Origin: Halorubrum rutilum | GTDB taxonomy: Archaea; Halobacteriota; Halobacteria; Halobacteriales; Haloferacaceae | Direction of reading: 5' to 3' | DNA length: 64,000 bases | Assembly (NCBI RefSeq): GCF_024494565.1 | Contig: NZ_JANHDN010000002.1 | Location: forward strand, 310,001 to 374,000 | Shown: positions 53,690 to 61,782 of the stretch, piece by piece | How the letters are laid out: each line of letters begins with the position of its first letter | Numbering within the stretch: the stretch's first letter is position 1 | Translations under genes and position numbers: made by a program | Notes under the pieces: generated by a model | What the model was told of the DNA's origin: nothing | Databases searched by the model: none | The model's input: only the letters and a program-made list of their open reading frames with translations

Positions 53690-54223
53690 TCACTTTTTCA
53701 GCCACACTTCTACCAAATATAGCGGAATCCAAATCATGACAACTGACGACCCAAGAATAGTGAATAATCCGGCGAATTGGAACCATGTTATGAATGGAAC
53801 TCCACCGATTGAACCGGATGTAAAAAGTGCGATCAAACTAAGAAATCCATTAAAAATACCAAGTAGCCAAACAACAAATCCCAGAAGTAAAGTACCATAG
53901 GAAATGCCGAGAGAGTTAATCCAATCAGCCACAGACGATTTTACGCCTTTCAAACGCCGATTAGGGTGTGGATCTCCTTGTCCTTTCCACTGGTAGTATG
54001 ATCTTTTTTCTTGTTTGATCAGATCTTCACTTTTGGACAGTTCGGATATTTGATTTGCCACTGTTGTTTCTTTCCCTGCCCGACATTTGTCTTGGATCGA
54101 CTGGAAAACTACATCTGGCTTGTGTTCCATATCCGGATTATCATACAGATACTTGATGATCTCTCGTTTTGTGTCCTGATTTGGCCCATCATATTTTTTC
54201 AGCAGATCTTCTTTTGTACTCAT
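53690..54223 (-). CDS. winged-helix domain fused to a membrane domain
   Basis: A 177-residue protein: a charged helical N-terminus (LLKKYDGPNQDTKREIIKYL), a winged-helix-like region to about 85, then three predicted membrane helices at about 105-175. Such proteins could sense or signal at the membrane. Lysine-rich composition and low GC differ from the chromosome. ATG at 54223 preferred. Confidence 0.65.
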   Translation of the reverse strand: MSTKEDLLKKYDGPNQDTKREIIKYLYDNPDMEHKPDVVFQSIQDKCRAGKETTVANQISELSKSEDLIKQEKRSYYQWKGQGDPHPNRRLKGVKSSVADWINSLGISYGTLLLGFVVWLLGIFNGFLSLIALFTSGSIGGVPFITWFQFAGLFTILGSSVVMIWIPLYLVEVWLKK

Positions 54224-54384
54224 GCTAATCGCCACACTGTAGCGGGTTGTGACTCCGATCACACCCTTGGTTTTTGCTCGTGATTCCGATCATAACCTAT
54301 CAGTCGAATAAACTATCTTCCCTGTTTATATGTCAGCGGCTCGTAATCGTAATCGCACATGACACAAAATGTAATGCGACCGTG

Positions 54385-54390
54385 GGAGGA
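54385..54390 (+). promoter_or_regulatory. Shine-Dalgarno-like GGAGGA
   Basis: GGAGGA lies six bases before the ATG at 54396. Leaderless starts dominate this window, so a clear ribosome binding site here is unusual and supports the start. Confidence 0.6.
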
Positions 54391-54395
54391 ATAAG

Positions 54396-54737
54396 ATGCC
54401 GGGTGTCGATCACGGATTCGAGCGTGGACTCAGTGTAGTCGTAGAAGCAGTGGTTACAGCGATCATTCTCGGTAAGCTTGTCCCGGTCCTTGTGGAAGCT
54501 GGTCTACTCCCCAAGTACGTGTTTTCGCTGTTCATGATGGCATCCATATTCGGAGCGGTGATGATGATTGGCAACGCCAAATACTGGTCTTTCGGTTACT
54601 TGGCAGGGGTTTGCCTCGGGATTCCCTTCGGTTTGGGAGCTTTCTTGCAGACCGGCTTCTTGGGTGCATCTGATTACCTTCTGCTCCTGCTAACATTAGC
54701 CGGCGCGATTGCTCTAAAGGCGAAGATACACACATAA
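54396..54737 (+). CDS. four-helix membrane protein
   Basis: A 113-residue protein, almost entirely hydrophobic, with four predicted helices and a short charged start. No family recognised. It is the only gene in this stretch on the plus strand with a clear ribosome binding site. Could be a holin-like or small stress protein, but nothing supports that. Confidence 0.6.
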   Translation: MPGVDHGFERGLSVVVEAVVTAIILGKLVPVLVEAGLLPKYVFSLFMMASIFGAVMMIGNAKYWSFGYLAGVCLGIPFGLGAFLQTGFLGASDYLLLLLTLAGAIALKAKIHT

Positions 54738-55324
54738 GACACCAACTGCGTATGCTCCGGAGGTTCGATTTCCCTCGTACGCGGGCGACGCGCATTACCG
54801 CAACGCAGTATACTGTATATATTACGTAGTACTGATCTCGGGAATACGTATTCACCTACGTTCTCCCTCCGCAACGTAAGGAGAACACAGCAATTACTAT
54901 TGTACGAGGGTCGACGAGCTTTGAACCTTTGAGGGGCATAGTTTCTCTTCGCCCTCAATGTGTCTTAGCTCCGGAGAGACTATCTGGACTCTTCTAACAC
55001 GTTTCTTTCATACGGTCGGTTTATTTGTAACACCCACATCCTCAGATAGGGGAACTATCTCACTTTCCTCAGGCTCTACAGCAAGCCCGTGAGGAGATTT
55101 TTGCTTGAAGATATAGTCTCTCACATGAAACTCTATAAAAACGATTCTCATATCTGTGTTCTACCTTACAATTCACTGTGGATACATTACTCTGATACGA
55201 ACAGCTCCAAGACTTCTGACTCTCATTCACCCATCTCTCGGAGAGGCTTACCTATACGACGCGCTCGGGGAGGTGTTGAGTGTTCTAACCGGCATATCCT
55301 ACGCACCTGCATGATGTGTACTCA
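54738..55324. other. 587 bp AT-rich interval without a gene
   Basis: Contains a 6-5-6 palindrome AGATAG-GGGAA-CTATCT at 55044-55060, an alternating purine/pyrimidine AT stretch (GTATACTGTATATATTACG near 54808), and short frames with no composition support. Likely regulatory or degenerate. Confidence 0.5.
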
Positions 55325-55933
55325 ATGGGGGGTGTGGGTAATTGTACGATAGCACAATTGTTATTGAAATTGAGTGTTATCTCCACCTTGATGAGTTTGT
55401 TACAGATAACCTTACAACTTTCAACAGTGGAAACGTCTACGACTACAGATCTGCTTGGTATTCTTTTTACAGCCTTTGCGCTATACTTACCAGTAGTATT
55501 ATTTCTCATGAAATCATTTTCTAATTCAATAGATATTGATATTGTTGATAAGTACGACAAGTCAGAGAAAGCTTGGGAAATAGCAATGATGGAGATGGAA
55601 GGTGGAGTCTCCTTTTCAAAAATATTGATTACAGTGATTTATTTAACAGGTTTCGGTGGTGTTTCTGGTTTAATTTTATATGCTGCAATTTCCTTCGGAC
55701 TTATTTCAACTTTATACTCTCTCGTCGGATTAGGCGTATTAATGTTCCTTTTTGTATTTATCCTGATATTGACTTTAATTGCTGCAAGAGAGTATTATAA
55801 CACAAATAAAAAGAAGGCGAGATATATACGGGAAAGAAGCTTAAACAATCAGAAAAGGCTGGATGATTTTAATGAACGTAAGGAGAAAGATGAACAGACT
55901 GATGCAGACGTTGATTATGTCTTAGATCAATAG
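55325..55933 (+). CDS. AT-rich membrane protein
   Basis: A protein of about 202 residues with four predicted helices (about 7-27, 44-64, 97-120 and 125-150) and a charged Lys/Arg/Asn-rich tail. Codons are AT-rich, unlike anything else in the window, a sign of recent transfer. ATG at 55325 is used; a GTG three codons upstream is possible. No family recognised. Confidence 0.6.
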   Translation: MGGVGNCTIAQLLLKLSVISTLMSLLQITLQLSTVETSTTTDLLGILFTAFALYLPVVLFLMKSFSNSIDIDIVDKYDKSEKAWEIAMMEMEGGVSFSKILITVIYLTGFGGVSGLILYAAISFGLISTLYSLVGLGVLMFLFVFILILTLIAAREYYNTNKKKARYIRERSLNNQKRLDDFNERKEKDEQTDADVDYVLDQ

Positions 55934-56060
55934 TCTGTTTGCATTGTATATACTCAATCAATGGGTTGAGGTAGAATCCTCGTGTCAATCATTCGTTGAT
56001 CTCATCTCCCGATGTATCTGTTACCTCTACTATCTATCCCTACATACACACACAACACTC

Positions 56061-56228
56061 ACTAAGTTATGTTGCGAGAATCACGGCAAGGCTACGGATT
56101 GGCTTTCTACTGCGTTGTTCCCACTTATAAACAAATCAGAGAACTCCAGCAAGCGGTTCCCCGAGAGGAATGACAGAGTCCCTACGCGTCAACAGCAAGT
56201 AGGTCACGCCATCCAAAAGCTCCGCGAT
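56061..56228 (+). repeat. regulatory-type module, copy 2 (within a 546 bp gap)
   Basis: Begins ACTAAGTTATGTTGCGAG, has a TATA-like CACTTATAAAC near 56125 and ends with the block from GTCAACAGCAAG, the same as copy 1. The dyad is partly lost (TTGCGAGAATCACGG). The gap 55934-56479 holds no convincing gene; a frame reading RQQQVGHAIQKLRDES crosses the conserved block. Confidence 0.7.
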
Positions 56229-56479
56229 GAATCACCGGTGCAATGCCATGGAACTACGTGAGAGGAAAGCAGTAGACTGTCACGACCTTCCATACTGCCC
56301 GTTCCAGGTTCCTCTATATGACGAATATCGGCCCGCTCAGTAGCCCAAATTCCTGACCTCAGCCGAAAAATTTCACGGAGGGACTTACTTATACATCCCG
56401 CTGGCGCATCCGGCAATGTTCCAACCGGTAGTTCGGTGCATTGAGTCGTGTTGCTTTCCCGCCGCCTCAATACTCTGCT

Positions 56480-56683
56480 TCACTCCAGCTCACACACGGC
56501 CTCTCGAAGTTCGTCGTAGAGATCGGGATGATGCTTCTGTAGTATCTCCACATCAGTCGCCATCTCGTCTTCGATCTTCCGACGAACGCGGGAGATTGCC
56601 TGATACCGGAGGTCGTCATCTGACTCACTCCCCCCCTCAATAAGTTCCCGCTCTCGATCTGTCAACAGAGCGCGTCGTGCCAT
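56480..56683 (-). CDS. small regulator-like protein
   Basis: A 67-residue charged, largely helical protein (MARRALLTDRERELIEG...RRKIEDEM...HHPDLYDEL). Similar short proteins occur on haloarchaeal plasmids and proviruses, from general recollection. The ATG at 56683 directly adjoins a direct-repeat operator-like site, and a TATA-like AATAAGTAA lies about 27-34 nt upstream, so it may regulate itself and the divergent gene. Confidence 0.7.
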   Translation of the reverse strand: MARRALLTDRERELIEGGSESDDDLRYQAISRVRRKIEDEMATDVEILQKHHPDLYDELREAVCELE

Positions 56684-56749
56684 ACGTACTCCCACGTACG
56701 CGCGTTACTTATTGGTGTCCGTATTCGGGAGCGTTCCCGTATGTGGGAA
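56684..56749. promoter_or_regulatory. divergent control region with two operator-like sites
   Basis: ACGTAC at 56684-56689 and 56694-56699 form a 10 bp-period direct repeat touching the small gene's start. GTTCCC-GTATGT-GGGAAC at 56732-56749 is a 6-6-6 palindrome immediately before a TATA-like ACTATTAAG for the SWIM gene. Both contain GTGGGA on one strand. Confidence 0.55.
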
Positions 56750-56852
56750 CTATTAAGTGAGTGGCCGAGAGACTACTGAGTAGAAGCGCGGGTTGCCATC
56801 GTAGAAATGGCCGTGTGCTGGAACACACGACCGCGCTTCGGGCTACCGAAGC

Positions 56853-57386
56853 ATGACAGACAACAACTCTGCGGCAGATAAGAGCATCGTCAATGAACTG
56901 AACTTCGGCACGAAGACGTCGAAGCGGGTCGGATGGGAAGCGTGGGAGTTCGGCGTAGAAGCGCCTCATCTCGTCCGTGTGACGAACGCCGCATACGGGT
57001 TCGAGAAAGAGGATCACAGCTATCTCGTCGGCGTCGAAGATCGGGACGGCCTCCTCATTCCGGCGGAGTGTGAGTGTCCGGCAGACAAGTACAACGAGGA
57101 GCATGACTGTAAGCATAAGGTCGCGCTGGCGACGATCGGCGGCCCGGTAATTCTACAAGCCGCTGTTGACTGCCCAACCCCCACGGTGGACGGTGGGGAA
57201 ACCACCCGGCAGACGTTGGAAGATCGACTCCGCACTGACGGGGGAACTACAACAGAGAGAGACGACGCCGATCCTCTGCCTCTCGACGCGGATGAACGCG
57301 AGGAGTGCGACTGTGCGGAACTATCCGACGACTTCCCTTGCTGGCCGTGTGTGAGAGATGGGAAGCGAGAACTTCCAGATAGATAA
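56853..57386 (+). CDS. SWIM zinc-finger protein
   Basis: A 177-residue protein. CECPADKYNEEHDCKHKVAL (73-92) is the CxC-x(n)-CxH pattern of SWIM zinc fingers, which bind DNA or protein. A Cys-rich tail (CDCAELSDDFPCWPC) may bind another metal. It ends 4 bp from the end of the convergent type IIG gene. Such proteins are common on haloarchaeal plasmids. Confidence 0.78.
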   Translation: MTDNNSAADKSIVNELNFGTKTSKRVGWEAWEFGVEAPHLVRVTNAAYGFEKEDHSYLVGVEDRDGLLIPAECECPADKYNEEHDCKHKVALATIGGPVILQAAVDCPTPTVDGGETTRQTLEDRLRTDGGTTTERDDADPLPLDADEREECDCAELSDDFPCWPCVRDGKRELPDR

Positions 57387-57389
57387 GGA

Positions 57390-60300
57390 CTACTCGATTT
57401 CTCTCGGTTCGAGCGGATTTTTGGGTCGTGTAACACGATCGCGGATGAGTTCTTTCGTTTCCTCGTCCAAATCGTAGAGATCGTACACGACTTCGTTGTA
57501 TCCTTGTTCGAGATCTTTCGCCTTCTCCGGGGCTTCTTCTACGGTATTGTGTACGTCCTCGTAACGCTCGTACAACGCCACGAGGTCTTCTTTGAGAGCA
57601 GGCAGTTCGATGGCCCGGAGTTCGTCTCCGGTAGTGATTTCGAGAGCCTGTAACAGCTCGTACACGATTTCGGCGGCTCGTTCGTCGTTGAACTCGATGC
57701 TTGCCCCGGTCACTCCGAACCGGATAGTCTCCGCATCGAGGCTTGGGTGTAGTTCTCCCTCCAAGTCCTGAAAGCCAAGCCGGTCGATGTAGCCGGCGTA
57801 GGACAGGGACTTCGTCTCGAACTCGTCCAGTAGCTCCGCCGGGTTCTCCCGAAGCTGTTTGGCTTCGACGTAGTCCTCACGGAGGTCGGAAAGTTCCTCG
57901 GCGGCGTCTTTGACCTTCTCGACTAATTCGGTGGGAACGTCAGACGGGTCAGGTAGGGGAACCTTCTTCATATAGTCCCATTGATACCTCAGGTAGTCGC
58001 TCCCGTAGCTCGAAGCGATACGCCGGATGAAGAACTGCGCAACGTTGCTGTTGAAGACGCCAAGCTGGTAGTAGGGATCAAACCCATCGATGATGTACAG
58101 CACATAGATGGAGTTCAGCCCATACACGTCTCCGGTTGATTCGTACCAGAAGTTGCTGTAGTAGCTAACGTCCGGCGTGAAGATGAGTTCCTTACCGAAC
58201 GTGTCCGGTCGGTTTCGGGCTAAATCGAACCAACGTCTGTGTTCGTCGGTGACACAGTAGCGGTCTTCAAGACTGTCTTTGTTGTCGAACAGGTACTCCT
58301 TCGCTCCGGGGTAATCTTCGAGTTCGTCGTCGTTTGCGATGTAGAGGAGCTTCGGGTAATCCGGAACGTCGGTATGCCATCGGTGGACGTCTTCACCGCT
58401 GACCAAGTCCTTCACGAGTTCGTCTTCGAGGTCGTAGTCTCTCAGGGTGTCCTCGGTGAGTTTAAATATCGGGTTTGCTCCCGTCTGAACACCGTTTTTC
58501 GATAGTTCCTCACCATTCGCGTATTCTTGGAACTGCGTTCCTCCGGCTTCGATGTTCCCGAGGGCTTCTTCTTCATCGGCGGGTACGAAACGCCAGTCTT
58601 CACCGGCAATCATCGAGGCGGGTACGGAGAACGCACGGATGGGCGAACTCTCGAAGTCGTTACCCGATATTATCTCTCTCAACCGGCCTTCGACTGTCTC
58701 CCAACCCGGCGGTTCTTCGTCGGGCGTTTCGGGGAGACAAGCCCCAATAATATCCGCAATACGTCCTTCGGCTGGGTCTTCCCCAATTTCCCGGTCAGGA
58801 TCGGTGAGTGTTGAATCCTCGCCCTCCTCCTCCGAGTCGGAGTCTTCGTTACCGTCAGCACGAATCGCAGTTTGGGAGATACTTGGAAGTGCGTCGGTCG
58901 CTTCGGCAAACGTAAAAACGTAGTCCTCGGGTTGGAACTCCTCGGGTGAGCGTGCGCGCTCGCTCTTGTTGATTCGCTCCCCGGTGAAGATGATGGGGTA
59001 CGCCTGTGGTGTCTCGAAAACGTCGTAATCACCGAAGTCAATCAGGTAACGGAACTGGAAGTTTTGGGCAAGGTATGGCCGAATCTCCGCCCCGTAACGG
59101 TTCGGGATGAACTTGTTCGAGGTGATGAACCCCACCTGACCTTCTTCACGAAGCCAGTCTCCAGCTTTCCGGAAGAACAGGATGCTGAGGTCGTAGTTCC
59201 ACTTCGCTACGTCGTAATCGTCGTACTCTGCGCGGGCAGGGCCAGTCGGAACGTTCTGTTTTCGGACGTAGGGGGGGTTCCCAATGACGAAACGGTAATC
59301 GCTCCGTGTCTTGAGGCGATTTGCCTCTCGACGTTCCTCACGGTATCGTCGCTGTACCTCGCTACTGTGAAGCGCCGTCAGAGACGCCTGATTGTCCGAA
59401 CGGAGGGAGTCCGTCTGGTAGATGTTGAACCCGTCAAGGGTGTAGTCAGGGTTCTCCTCTTTCGCCGTCTGGTACTTGTCGATGACTTGGAACAGGAGGT
59501 TGATTTCCGCGATGTGGCACGCGAACGGGTTAATGTCGAATCCGTGGAGTCGCTGGCGTACAATCTCGATTGTCTCGCCCGCCGGCACGTCTTTCCGGTC
59601 AAGCCGTTCGAGGAGACGCCGGGCGGCCCGAACAAGGAATCCACCACTCCCACACGCGGGGTCTAACAGGTCGTAGTCCTCACGTTCGAGGGGTTCGTCC
59701 GGGGTGTAATCGACGCTGTCAAGAATCAGGTCGATTATTGCGGTCGGCGTGTAGAACTCTCCGAGCTTCTTCCGTTCTTCCGGGGAGAGGTGTTCTTCGT
59801 AGAGGTGTCCGAGTATGTCCCGGTTGACCTCGCTGAAGTCGAAGTGGTTCAAGTGCCACAGCGTTCGCTGTATCACTTCATCGAGGTCGGAGTCGTCTCG
59901 AATCTCCCAATCGAAGATACGCCGGGCGAATAGATGCTCGTAGATCTCGCTCAGTTCCTCGGAGGCCAGCTCGAACAGGTCAACGTAGTTCCGTTCGACG
60001 TACTTCGTGTAGTCGTCCCAAAACTCGAAGTAATCTTCAACACCGCCATTGCTGACCATCCGGTTGGTGAGTCCTTTGTCCTCGGCAATCCGGATGAGGA
60101 GGAGTTTGTTTAGCTGAACGTACACACTCTCGCGGCAGAACACGACCTTGTTGTCCTCCAAGTCCTCGTCTTGCCGACCGCTGAGGCGAACCCACGTCTC
60201 GAAGTCGTTGTGGAACTGAGCGTACTCCTCGTACTCGTCGTTCAGTTTGCTCAACTGCGTTCGGAGTTCCGCGACCTCCGCTTCGTCGTGGCCGCTTTCT

Positions 60301-61043
60301 TCCAGTCGCTCGATTTGGTTTTCGAGTTCGTCGCGTTGACTCTCGTACTCCTCGTAGCGGCTCCAATACTGGTCGAACGTTTCGGATGCGTAGGGGACGA
60401 AATACTCATCGAGGGAGATGCCGAGTACGCGGATGAGTTCACGGAAGCCTTCGTCTTCGCTAATATCGGCGGGGTTCTCGAAAAAAAAGTCCTCGTAGCG
60501 GTCGGCGTTGAGGACCTCCTCACGCCGGAGGGCGGCCAGCTTCTGTAACGACTGTCGCTGTCCGTGGGAGAGGTCTTCATGGCTTTCCACACGGCTGTTG
60601 GCCCCGCTAATGGATTTAAAATCAATCTCCGTAACAAGGCGGGCACTTACCCCGTGGTGAGAGATTGCGTCGGGATCAGTCGGCTCACAGCGGCGGTAGA
60701 GACGGAATGAGTCGATGTTGGTGGAGATGAGGAGATCAGCATAGGGAGTTTCCGAGGCGTAGCGGAAGACTTGGGCGACACCTTCGCTAATATCAACGTC
60801 CCGCTTCTTCCCCTCGATGATGATTACTGGCGTTCTATCCTCGTCGTAAAACCGAACGTCGTTCCAGTCGTCTTCCTGAGCGTACTCGCTATGCTCCCAT
60901 CCGAGAGCGTTACAGAACAGTCGTCGGATGAGTCGAGAACGTAAATCAAGTTCGCGTCGTTCCCCATCCTCAATTTCCTCGTAGAGGGAAGCGTACTCCT
61001 CAATAATCTCGTCGATGAACTCGTCCCCGTGTGTTCCAGTCAT
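57390..61043 (-). CDS. type IIG restriction-modification enzyme (single chain)
   Basis: A 1217-residue protein combining cleavage and methylation. The N-terminus has a nuclease-like region (VRFYDEDRTPVIIIEGKK, with the E-x-K at 77-79), a helical connector to about 400, then the adenine methyltransferase with DPACGSGGF (about 461) and GNPPYVR (about 584). The C-terminal 500 residues resemble TaqI-type specificity domains. ATG at 61043 is chosen over a TTG seven codons upstream. It protects the element or host against foreign DNA. Confidence 0.9.
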   Translation of the reverse strand: MTGTHGDEFIDEIIEEYASLYEEIEDGERRELDLRSRLIRRLFCNALGWEHSEYAQEDDWNDVRFYDEDRTPVIIIEGKKRDVDISEGVAQVFRYASETPYADLLISTNIDSFRLYRRCEPTDPDAISHHGVSARLVTEIDFKSISGANSRVESHEDLSHGQRQSLQKLAALRREEVLNADRYEDFFFENPADISEDEGFRELIRVLGISLDEYFVPYASETFDQYWSRYEEYESQRDELENQIERLEESGHDEAEVAELRTQLSKLNDEYEEYAQFHNDFETWVRLSGRQDEDLEDNKVVFCRESVYVQLNKLLLIRIAEDKGLTNRMVSNGGVEDYFEFWDDYTKYVERNYVDLFELASEELSEIYEHLFARRIFDWEIRDDSDLDEVIQRTLWHLNHFDFSEVNRDILGHLYEEHLSPEERKKLGEFYTPTAIIDLILDSVDYTPDEPLEREDYDLLDPACGSGGFLVRAARRLLERLDRKDVPAGETIEIVRQRLHGFDINPFACHIAEINLLFQVIDKYQTAKEENPDYTLDGFNIYQTDSLRSDNQASLTALHSSEVQRRYREERREANRLKTRSDYRFVIGNPPYVRKQNVPTGPARAEYDDYDVAKWNYDLSILFFRKAGDWLREEGQVGFITSNKFIPNRYGAEIRPYLAQNFQFRYLIDFGDYDVFETPQAYPIIFTGERINKSERARSPEEFQPEDYVFTFAEATDALPSISQTAIRADGNEDSDSEEEGEDSTLTDPDREIGEDPAEGRIADIIGACLPETPDEEPPGWETVEGRLREIISGNDFESSPIRAFSVPASMIAGEDWRFVPADEEEALGNIEAGGTQFQEYANGEELSKNGVQTGANPIFKLTEDTLRDYDLEDELVKDLVSGEDVHRWHTDVPDYPKLLYIANDDELEDYPGAKEYLFDNKDSLEDRYCVTDEHRRWFDLARNRPDTFGKELIFTPDVSYYSNFWYESTGDVYGLNSIYVLYIIDGFDPYYQLGVFNSNVAQFFIRRIASSYGSDYLRYQWDYMKKVPLPDPSDVPTELVEKVKDAAEELSDLREDYVEAKQLRENPAELLDEFETKSLSYAGYIDRLGFQDLEGELHPSLDAETIRFGVTGASIEFNDERAAEIVYELLQALEITTGDELRAIELPALKEDLVALYERYEDVHNTVEEAPEKAKDLEQGYNEVVYDLYDLDEETKELIRDRVTRPKNPLEPREIE

Positions 61044-61182
61044 AGATAAGTCCCTGAACCGCAACTATTCGATTCAGAAACAACCCGATAAGGTAGTGTT
61101 TTCGCATCCCATATCAGTCGGTTGTTATTCTTCAGTCTCGATATATTCGTATCTCTACTGTCTCCATCCCCCCACAAAAAAC

Positions 61183-61265
61183 ACTAAGTTATGTTGCGAG
61201 AATCGCAGTAAGGCAGAGGGATAAGTAAATATAGAGGTAACATTGTTTATAAAAGAACGCACTCC
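61183..61265 (+). repeat. regulatory-type module, copy 3
   Basis: CACTAAGTTATGTTGCGAG then TCGCAGTAAGGCAGAGG: the dyad TTGCGA-GAA-TCGCA (61194-61207) is intact. A TATA-like GTTTATAAAA follows at 61245. Copy 1 is nearly identical over the first 35 bp. The 3' block of copies 1 and 2 is absent; the gap 61044-61498 contains no other convincing gene. Confidence 0.7.
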
Positions 61266-61498
61266 AGATGCGGCTTGTTGAATATGGTCAGTTGGCTGTG
61301 AGGGGGATCGCCGTCAATCACCCTCAATGCGCACTTATCGGCAGTTTATTAACACTATCGCGTCTCCTTGGGAGTGAATCGCTGTACGGCCCTGTGGTGA
61401 GACACAAAGCGTTGCTCCGCAGTTCAATTGAGAACGCTGGAAGGGACAAACCCCGGTACGGCGCGGGGATAGTCTACTTGAGAAACGCGCACAGCGCA

Positions 61499-61534
61499 AG
61501 TGGGTTGGGGCGGATTTGAACCGCCGGCCTCCTC
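61499..61534 (-). other. right attachment site inside tRNA-Val
   Basis: 36 bp identical to 50177-50212, at the 3' half of the tRNA. Together the two define the element's ends. Confidence 0.9.
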
Positions 61535-61575
61535 CATGTCAAGGAGGTGTCATAACCGGACTAGACTACCAACCC
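61501..61575 (-). tRNA. tRNA-Val (anticodon GAC)
   Basis: A 75-nt cloverleaf on the minus strand. Acceptor GGGTTGG pairs with CCAACCC; the anticodon arm CCTCC-TTGACAT-GGAGG has loop anticodon GAC, which reads GUC/GUU valine codons; the T-arm GGCGG-TTCAAAT-CCGCC is standard. No 3' CCA is encoded. The element uses its 3' half as attachment site. Confidence 0.93.
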
Positions 61576-61782
61576 GAGGGGGCTTACTAACGCGTCTCGT
61601 CGTATCCGGGGGACGTAATTGAACCTTTCGTTTCGACCGGCGGCGGCACGGCGCGGTCCCCCGATCGCGCGGCGCCCACGTGCGGCGATTACCCGTCGCG
61701 CCGGCGGGCGTCCGTCGGTCGCGGCGCGCTCGTCGCGGGCGGCTTTCGACCGCTTTTACTGGGTCGACGAGAGTCGGTCGGT

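Larger units (their letters stand above)
50177..61534. mobile_element. integrative element in tRNA-Val(GAC)
   Basis: About 11.3 kb flanked by identical 36 bp copies (50177-50212, 61499-61534), with the intact tRNA on the right. Contents: tyrosine recombinase next to the left end, AEP-type primase, wHTH-membrane protein, membrane proteins, a small regulator, a SWIM protein and a type IIG restriction-modification enzyme. No capsid or conjugation genes are seen, so it looks like an integrated plasmid-type replicon or a satellite. Codon use and lower GC set it apart. Confidence 0.88.

Noticed and set aside
53471..53722. 83-codon frame inside module 1
   Set aside because: Ser/Arg/Pro-rich, frame not shared by module 2.
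61268..61519. 83-codon frame after module 3 running into the attachment site
   Set aside because: Ends inside the tRNA and lacks similarity; kept only as part of a possible RNA.
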